64,000 nt of DNA from Cercophora sp. LCS_1 (Eukaryota; Ascomycota; Sordariomycetes; Sordariales; Lasiosphaeriaceae): NCBI GenBank assembly GCA_036250225.1, contig JAPZLL010000049.1, positions 62,001-126,000 on the forward strand, written 5' to 3'. The notes beneath the pieces are model-generated. The model did not search any database. It was not told where the DNA came from and was given only the letters and a program-made list of their open reading frames with translations. Position 1 is the first letter of the stretch; every line of letters begins with the position of its first letter. Position numbers and translations under genes: made by a program. Shown one piece after another: positions 57,701 through 64,000 of the stretch.

Positions 57701-59078
57701 GAGGCATCGGCTATCATTCTCATGGATGATAACTTCAACTCCATTGTCAAGGCGCTGAAGTGGGGTCGGGCTGTCAACGATGCCGTGAAGCGTTTCCTCC
57801 AGTTCCAGCTCACTGTCAACGTTACTGCCGTCATCTTGACGTTTGTTACTGCTGTCTCTGATGACGAGGGTCATTCGGTCCTCACGGCTGTCCAACTCCT
57901 CTGGGTCAACCTCATCATGGATACTCTCGCTGCCTTGGCCTTGGCCACTGATCCCCCCCAGGAGAGTGTCCTCGAACGCAAGCCGGAGCGCAAGGGATCA
58001 TCCATCATCTCGACGACCATGTGGAAGATGATTCTGGGTCAGGCAGTCTACCAGCTTCTCATCACACTTTTGCTCTACTACGGATCGCCTGGTATCCTTC
58101 CTGCGTACAACGACGGCGATGCCACCCAAGACGAGATCCAGACTCTGGTTTTCAACACGTTTGTCTGGATGCAAATCTTCAACCAGTGGAAGTAAGTGGC
58201 TCTGGCCGTTTGATTGCGGAACTGAGAGATAGCTAACAAGTTATAGCAACCGTCGCCTGGACAACCGGTTCAACATCTTCGAGGGATTGTGGCAGAACAA
58301 GTTTTTCATCGGCATCAGCATCATTATGTGCGGCGCCCAGGTTCTGATCGTCCAGGTTGGTGGCATTGCCTTCAACATTGCCGAGAGTGGTCAGTCCGCA
58401 GCAATGTGGGGCTACGCCATTGTCCTTGGTTTCCTCTCGATCCCTGTCGGTATGATCATCCGCCTGATTCCGGATGCCCTCCTGGAGCGCCTGGTGCCTG
58501 ATTTCATCAAGCGCAGAGGCAGCTCAAGCGTCCCCGGCTTGACCGTCTCGGACGACGATGAGCGGTACCAGTTCTACCCACCAGCCCTGGCTGATGTTCG
58601 GGATGAGTTGGCCTTCCTCAAGCGCGTCAAGGGCGGTCGCGTCAACAACCTTAAGTTTGCTATGAAGCATCCTCGCGAGACCTTCCTTCCCAAGAAGAGC
58701 CCGTCCCACAGCCGCGAACACTCGCGGTCGAACTCGATCCAGCGTCTCCCTCAAACCCCGACCCGAGAGGACAGCTTCGGCAACCACTCACCCGCGCCCA
58801 CCCCTGAGTCACGCAGACGCAGTAGGAGCACGCGCTCGAGATCCAACAGTGCCCTCGGCGCTGCGACTGTCATGGCTGGCATTGTTGCTGGCGGCGTCGC
58901 TGCTGGCTGGTCTCCCATCGACCGACGGGCCGAACCCGACTTTGGCCAGTTCCCGCCCCCGGTGTTGAGTGAGGAAACCACCCTAACATCGGAGCCTCAA
59001 GATATGAGTGAGGCGGAGAGGAACGCTACCAACGTTCCTATCCTCGGTGTGCCGAAGCCGCCGAAGGCAACTCAATGA
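54764..59078 (+). CDS. PMC1: Plasma-membrane-type (P2B) calcium-transporting ATPase, Pmc1/PMCA-like
   Basis: Exports Ca2+ to vacuole or outside at the cost of ATP. Exons are 54764-54819, 54871-58191 and 58247-59078, giving 1402 residues. A 5' micro-exon encodes MASKDGGNGEPSPVRRQR, and the splice restores PTITIDTTAVN. A long Ser-rich N-terminus precedes the P-type core. The actuator has CDESQATGESDVIKKK. Membrane helices include VAVPEGLPLAVTLALAFA (PEGL motif). The phosphorylation site is CSDKTGTLTQNKM with Asp605. Nucleotide-binding KGASE and hinge TGDGTNDAPALKMADIGF follow. The C-terminal helices are split by intron 2 (FNQWNNRRLDNRFNIFEGLW) and the cytosolic tail is Ser/Arg-rich (ESRRRSRSTRSRS). 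Two or more such genes are common in filamentous fungi, so vacuolar versus plasma-membrane location is not settled. Confidence 0.94.
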
Positions 59079-60573
59079 TATCCCACGGCACCGCGCAGCG
59101 AAATGGGAATTGAATTCAATCGAGGCCGTCCATAGTGGACGTCCAACTATCTTGATACCCTCTGGAAAGTGTTTGGAGCACAATGGTTAGGATTTTGTAT
59201 AATATGTACAGCAGCACATACGGAGCACTCGCGGCGACCAGTTCACGTTATGTTTCTTGGTGTTGGGGTGTTCGGGCTTACTGGGTGGCGGTGTTTTCAT
59301 TTTCATTGTCGTCGCTGGTGTTTGGGTTGTGGCATTGTTGGAGCTGATAGACTCTCAGAACTTATCGCGGCGGGAGAAACGCCACTAAACAGGTTTCCTT
59401 TGGTCTGGGCGTGTGAGCCATAGTTGAGGCGGCAAATAGAAGGGATCGGGCGTACAACAATGTCCTCTGTAGAGAATCAAGTCTCATTGCCAGTCTTCAA
59501 GCTTTTTTTAATCTTGGCCAGATCAATCGGTGGTGAGTTGTGGGTGCAGGGGAGTTCCCTCCACTGGGGTGCCCGATTCCCTTCGCGACGCGAGTTACGC
59601 TTGTTCCCTCTCTGCTTCACAACGCGCAAACCTTGTTAATTCGTAAGAACCATGACATTTCCTTCCTGCAGTTTGATGATTTTGGTCATCGTTGATTTGG
59701 TGTATCTGTAGTCCCGGCTGGGTGTGAGAAGACGCGTACCTTCGGCAAATGGCATTCTGTTCTGATGATGCCTTGTGTGTGCGTGTTGTGTATGAGTGCT
59801 TCGTGGAGAGTGTGTCGGCCGGGTGCCCGGGCTCTTCGTCGTGGCGGTTTTTTGCCCTTTCAGACTGGACGATCCAATCTTTTTCGTACGTTCCGCGCTT
59901 TAGTGTCCTTCCCCCATTCTCTCATCAACCCCGACTCCGGTTTTCTTTCGCCTCCGCGCTCATTCCATTCCAGCAGCAAATAATTTTTCAACTGATACCC
60001 AGTTTAAAAGCAAAAACAACGACACGAGGTGCCCGTGTGTTTACTACCAACACAGCACGATGCGATTTTGAAAGTCGACAGTTGTCCACATTTTCCCATC
60101 CCGTTCGTTCGCTGCATTGCTTTGGATGAAACAATAAGTCTCTTTCATTTCCACCAGTTTCGGCAATTCTCACCAGCCAGCAAAGCGTTGATTCACAAAC
60201 ACACGCTCTCACAAACCAACCCACCTGACCGGATTTTCGAATTGCCTTCCCTCGCGCGTTTACGCCCAGCCTGCATCTCTCGATTTCTCCACGACACACG
60301 ACCCCGGACTTTTTTTGTCTGCTTCAACCCATCAGGCGCGACGGGGATTATCTGTTTTTGTTGTCACTCCCCAATCTGCCACTTTTACTTCCAAGTCAAT
60401 CCCACTTGTTATTATCCGACCACACCAGCTGATTGAGGATTTTCTGGAGTCACACAACCTGTTGGCATCGTTGGGCCCATTTGCAGTGTTTCATCTTCCC
60501 TCTTGGCTGATCTCGCGTTCCCACTGCTCTGAGTTTCGGCCACACTCACTCGGCAAAGGTCGACTGTCTAAAG
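59079..60573. other. Intergenic region and probable SIR2 leader, no gene supported
   Basis: About 1.5 kb. The downstream half (59900-60570) is strongly C/T-rich, as is usual for long fungal 5' UTRs. Nothing with a domain was found. Confidence 0.5.
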
Positions 60574-62227
60574 ATGGCGTCAGAGTCTGCCAATGGCAAG
60601 AATGGCAACGGTGCTACGCAGGCCAAGAAGAGCTCGCGACTCAGAAATGTAGTCAACTACGACGAAAAGCAACACATGGCCGAGATTGAGGAGGACATTC
60701 AGCATGGTGTTGCGCATACCAACATGAGCGAACTTGAGGAACGCGTCGCCGAGCTCAATGGCGACAACTGGGAAAGCGAGTCTCTGTTTGAGGATGCAAT
60801 CAGTGGTCTTGCTGATGATGGCATCATCACCGACGGTGAGTCTTTTGAGGAATTGCGCGCTCAATTCGTTGTGTGCAATTTTCGCGCCCTGAAACATTGG
60901 CTGACCTCACCGCGCAGACCCCGAAGCATGCACGCCAGAAGAGGCGGTTGAGTACCGTCAACTCTTGCGTGCTGTCGGCCCCCAAGTCTTTTGCAAACGG
61001 ACCGTTGACGCGGGCGTCATCACAGCCAAGAAACTTCTCACGGCCTTTGGCATCCGCCCACCGGCCTTCCTCGAGGGCGCCGAGGACGACAGCTACTTTA
61101 GTCTCCTCATCCTCGCCCTCGCGAGGGAGCTTCAGAAACGGGCCAAGCTGACCAAGTACAATACGGTCGACGATGCCGTGCATCTTCTCCAAACGAGCAA
61201 GAACATTATTGTTCTCACCGGCGCCGGCATCTCGACGTCCCTCGGGATCCCCGACTTCCGGTCCAAAGGCACCGGTTTGTACTCCAAGCTTGCCCACCTT
61301 GGGCTTAGCGATCCCCAGGAGGTCTTTGACATCAGGGTCTTTAAGCAAGACCCGACCATTTTCTACTCGGTTGCTCGCGACATCCTGCCATCCACCGAGC
61401 GGTTCACGCCTACCCATGCATTCATCGCCCTCCTCCAGCAAAAGGGCAAACTCCTGACCAACTACTCACAAAACATCGACAACCTCGAGGCCAAGGCCGG
61501 CATCACGCCCGACAAGCTGATCCAGTGCCACGGCTCCTTTGCCACGGCAACCTGTGTCAAGTGCGGCCACAAGGTCGTTGGAGACACCCTCTTCCCCGAG
61601 ATCCGCGCCGGCAAGATCCCGCGCTGTCGCAAATGCTCCCAGGGAAGCCGCGGCACCAACAACTCGCGTAAGCGCAAGATGAATAAAGACGGCACCGAGA
61701 AGAAGCCCCGTCGTCGGCCGGGCGACTACGACTCGAACAGCGACAGCGAGTTTGACACGCCGTCGAACAACTCGGGCGTCATGAAGCCAGACATCACCTT
61801 CTTTGGCGAGCAGCTGCCGGACGAGTTTAGCAAACGACTGACGGAGCACGATCGCGACCTAGTGGATCTGGTCATTGTGATTGGAACCAGTCTCAAGGTA
61901 GCCCCGGTCAGCGAGGTTGTCCCGTTCCTGCCGCCCAATATCCCCCAGATCTACATCAGCCGGACACCGGTGACCCATGTCAATTTTGATATCGACTTGC
62001 TTGGTGATTGCGATGTGGTGGTGGCGGAGCTGTGTCGCCGGGCTGGGTGGGATCTCAATCACGAGATGGTGCCCGAGGGGCAGGTCATCGAGGTTGAGGA
62101 GGTTGAGGGGTTCAAGAGCAGACACACTTTCGCGCAGGTTCACCCCAAGATTGAGACGGAGGGTGAGGGCGAGAAGGCAGCAGATGGTACAAATGGAGGA
62201 CCTGTGAAGGAGGAGAATGGGGAGTAG
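60574..62227 (+). CDS. SIR2: Sir2-family NAD-dependent histone deacetylase
   Basis: Removes acetyl groups from histone lysines using NAD, and is expected to act in silencing. Exons are 60574-60835 and 60918-62227 (82-nt intron, phase 1), giving 523 residues. The N-terminal region (SSRLRNVVNYDEKQHMAEIE) is a Sir2-specific extension. The catalytic core: TGAGISTSLGIPDFRS near residue 190, NYSQNIDNLE, IQCHGSF with the catalytic His, zinc ribbon CVKCG and CRKC, FFGEQLPDEF, VIGTSLKVAPVSE and IYISRTP. A basic insertion (SRKRKMNKDGTEKKPRRR) lies between the second zinc pair and the FFGE motif and looks like a nuclear signal. Domain layout and length fit the Sir2/Hst1 class rather than the short Hst2 or mitochondrial classes. 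Confidence 0.93.
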
Positions 62228-62860
62228 TTGCGGCTGGTTTCAAGTTTCCGGGCGCTGGGCGGGAAGGAGTAGTAATATGAGATACCCCGACGCGGCTGGT
62301 TGGTTGGTTGGTTGTGTGGCAATAAGATTCCCTGTTGACGTATATATACGTTTAGTCTAGGCAGTGGACGTCTTGATTGTTTTTTTCTCGTCGAGGTGGA
62401 TGAGAGATGGCATGTTGATGATAGTGTAGATTTTCCTGGGCATGGGTTTCCTTTGTTTGCCTGAGTGGCGTCTGTCCAGTTGGTTTCCTGCGGGCTAATA
62501 AGGATAGACGGAATGCTAAATGCTAAGCTGATGTGAGTCTCCGGCTTGTGAGTGAGTGGCAGGACAGAGAACACAGGCATGGCATGAAGCAGATCCTACT
62601 AACCGGTGGGCCCTCTTCAAGATCAATAGGAGTTGACACTTAAGTGCTTCAGGATTCGGGACCGAGCGACATGATTTTTGGGGCTTGGTTGAGTGCAGGC
62701 CCTTCACATACTTTCAGTTCGCAGAATTCTTCCAATCCCGATCTTCAACTGTAGCCCATGTCAACAACTTTCGCTGCAACACAACCTGCCTCGCCATCCC
62801 CCGTCATTGTACAATTCTTTATTAGACAGGTAGTATACACGGGCGCCCTCTACCCCGACC
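62228..62860. other. Convergent 3' intergenic region
   Basis: 633 bp between the stops of SIR2 and the mitoribosomal gene. It contains a tandem GGTT/TGGT run at about 62297-62315 (GGTTGGTTGGTTGGTTGTG). Nothing else is supported. Confidence 0.55.
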
Positions 62861-63836
62861 TTACATGACGGCAACTCCCCTCATCCTGCTCGAGTACATG
62901 TTTGCTCGGTTCGCCGTTCCCTGCTTGTGAATCTGCTGGCGCTTGTCCCAGACGCTCGACCTGCCCTCCATGACGGCCACAATCTCCTCGGCCACGCGGT
63001 GCGGGAACATGGTCCGACCACTGCCCTTGGACGGCTTCTTGGCCACCACATCCAGGATCCACCCAATCGCCGCTCTCCTTCGCTGTCGCTGCGCCATGGG
63101 GACGGGCACTTCGAGCGATTTACCACCACCAGCCAGCCCGGGGAAACCACGCATCTTGATAAGCGGGGCGACGGAATCGACGGCAAAAGTGAGGTAGAGG
63201 ACCGGGTCCATGGCGAGCTCCGCTGGTGTCGGCGCGCCCGGCATGAGCGGTCTCGCGGGGTTGAGTTTGGGCGGTGGCGAGGAGCGGATGTAGTTGAGGA
63301 TGATGGCCATGTCCTGTTGATCATCACTATCGTATTAGTCCGGCAAACGAAACTTGTGGCATCTATTGTTCCAAACCCACCCTTTGCGCCTTGGCTAGTT
63401 TCCCATCCCACATCATGCACTTTGTGAATTGGTCCACGACAGAGTTGTACCGTGTCTTGAAGTTGACGTCGGCCGTCGTCGCCCGCATCGGCACGCCAAA
63501 CTTGTGCCCCTCGACCAGCGGGTCAAACGGGTTCAGGCCGTAGGCCGCCTGCTCCAGCTGGATCAGCGCCAGCTCGTTGTCCGTGAGCTCTTGTCTCGGC
63601 TGCTTTGGCGGTTGCTGCGATTTCTGCTCCGAAGTCCTGTCTGGATTCACCCTAAAGGCGTCCATCTTGGCCCGCAGCGCCTCGCTAAATTCGTCTTTTG
63701 GTGGTTGCTCGTTGGTCGAGAGCGGCCTGCGGGCCTGCTGCTGCGCGGCGGCAATGCATTGTCGTTGGGCGGCGAGCGGTTGTGATCGTATTGATAGACT
63801 CCGGAAGGAGGAGACGAGGTTCAATCGTGGAGGCAT
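62861..63836 (-). CDS. RSM7: Mitochondrial small-subunit ribosomal protein uS7m (Rsm7)
   Basis: Structural protein of the mitoribosome small subunit, binding the 3' major domain of the rRNA. Exons are 63836-63381 and 63313-62861 (67-nt intron, phase 0), giving 302 residues. An Arg/Ser/Gln-rich N-terminus without acidic residues (MPPRLNLVSSFRSLSIRS) is a likely mitochondrial presequence. The S7 fold is recognisable across the intron: VVDQFTKCMMWDGKLAKAQR joined to DMAIILNYIRS. DPVLYLTFAVDSVAPLI, QRRRAAIGWILDVVAKKPSKG and SVWDKRQQIHKQGTANRANM follow; the terminal WDKR-HK-ANRA block is characteristic of S7. The length exceeds bacterial S7 because of the N-terminal extension, as in other fungi. 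Confidence 0.9.
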
Positions 63837-64000
63837 TTTAGATGGGCTGTGCTATTGTATCTGTGGTGCGAGCAATTCCCTCTCCCATGGCGGCAGCAAT
63901 CGACTGTGTCGCGCCTGTGGAACCCTGATGTTCAAAAATCCTGGAGCAGGGGTCTCTCCCGGAGTTCTACCGGGGCTTGGTCTGTGCGGTATGCGGGCCT

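Noticed and set aside
56816..57895. 359-codon open frame on the minus strand
   Set aside because: Antisense to the most conserved part of the calcium ATPase; no domain.

Overview
The window is nuclear DNA of a filamentous ascomycete, most likely a Sordariomycete. The coding exons are GC-rich. Introns are mostly 48-75 nt, start GTRNGT, carry a CTRAY-like branch point and end in YAG. Nearly every protein recognised is a Pezizomycotina-type housekeeping protein, and genes sit on both strands with no operon structure. Genes were built by joining reading frames at splice sites that restore frame; each such splice is a prediction from sequence alone. There are 22 protein-coding loci (one cut by the left edge and one a pseudogene), plus a truncated Tc1/mariner-type transposase.

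Left third (1-20 kb): an uncharacterised zinc-finger-like protein at the edge, an HP1-type heterochromatin protein with six coding exons, a 55-residue one-helix membrane protein, nicotinamide-nucleotide adenylyltransferase, an intronless fusion of a PNPOx-like FMN domain to an FAD/NAD reductase, a KCH-type potassium transporter with five tandem repeats in its tail, a histidine phosphatase, and VPS27 (ESCRT-0).

Middle (20-38 kb): a DOA4-type ubiquitin hydrolase, divergent from VPS27. Then comes a lipid-themed group of a long-chain acyl-CoA synthetase, a Zn2Cys6 regulator resembling Upc2, and an RTA1-family membrane protein. This is followed by the truncated transposase, a roadblock-like protein, a disordered conserved protein, and a zinc alcohol dehydrogenase pseudogene with a stop codon, a frameshift and an in-frame deletion.

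Right third (38-64 kb): MCM10 and RNH202 are divergent over a promoter with an MCB box. DUO1 (DASH complex) and a protein rich in Cdk sites form a second divergent pair. Next are a PBY1-like gene (SurE phosphatase plus tubulin-tyrosine-ligase-like domain, joined in frame by a predicted intron), about 5 kb without a recognisable gene, a PMCA-type calcium ATPase, a Sir2 deacetylase and mitochondrial ribosomal protein uS7m.

Most points of interest are in known families: the in-frame PBY1 fusion intron, an altered catalytic box in the DOA4-like enzyme, a missing FYVE zinc ligand in VPS27, the two-flavin fusion oxidoreductase, and possible functional neighbourhoods (VPS27/DOA4, lipid genes, S-phase genes). 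I saw no clearly new multi-gene system.
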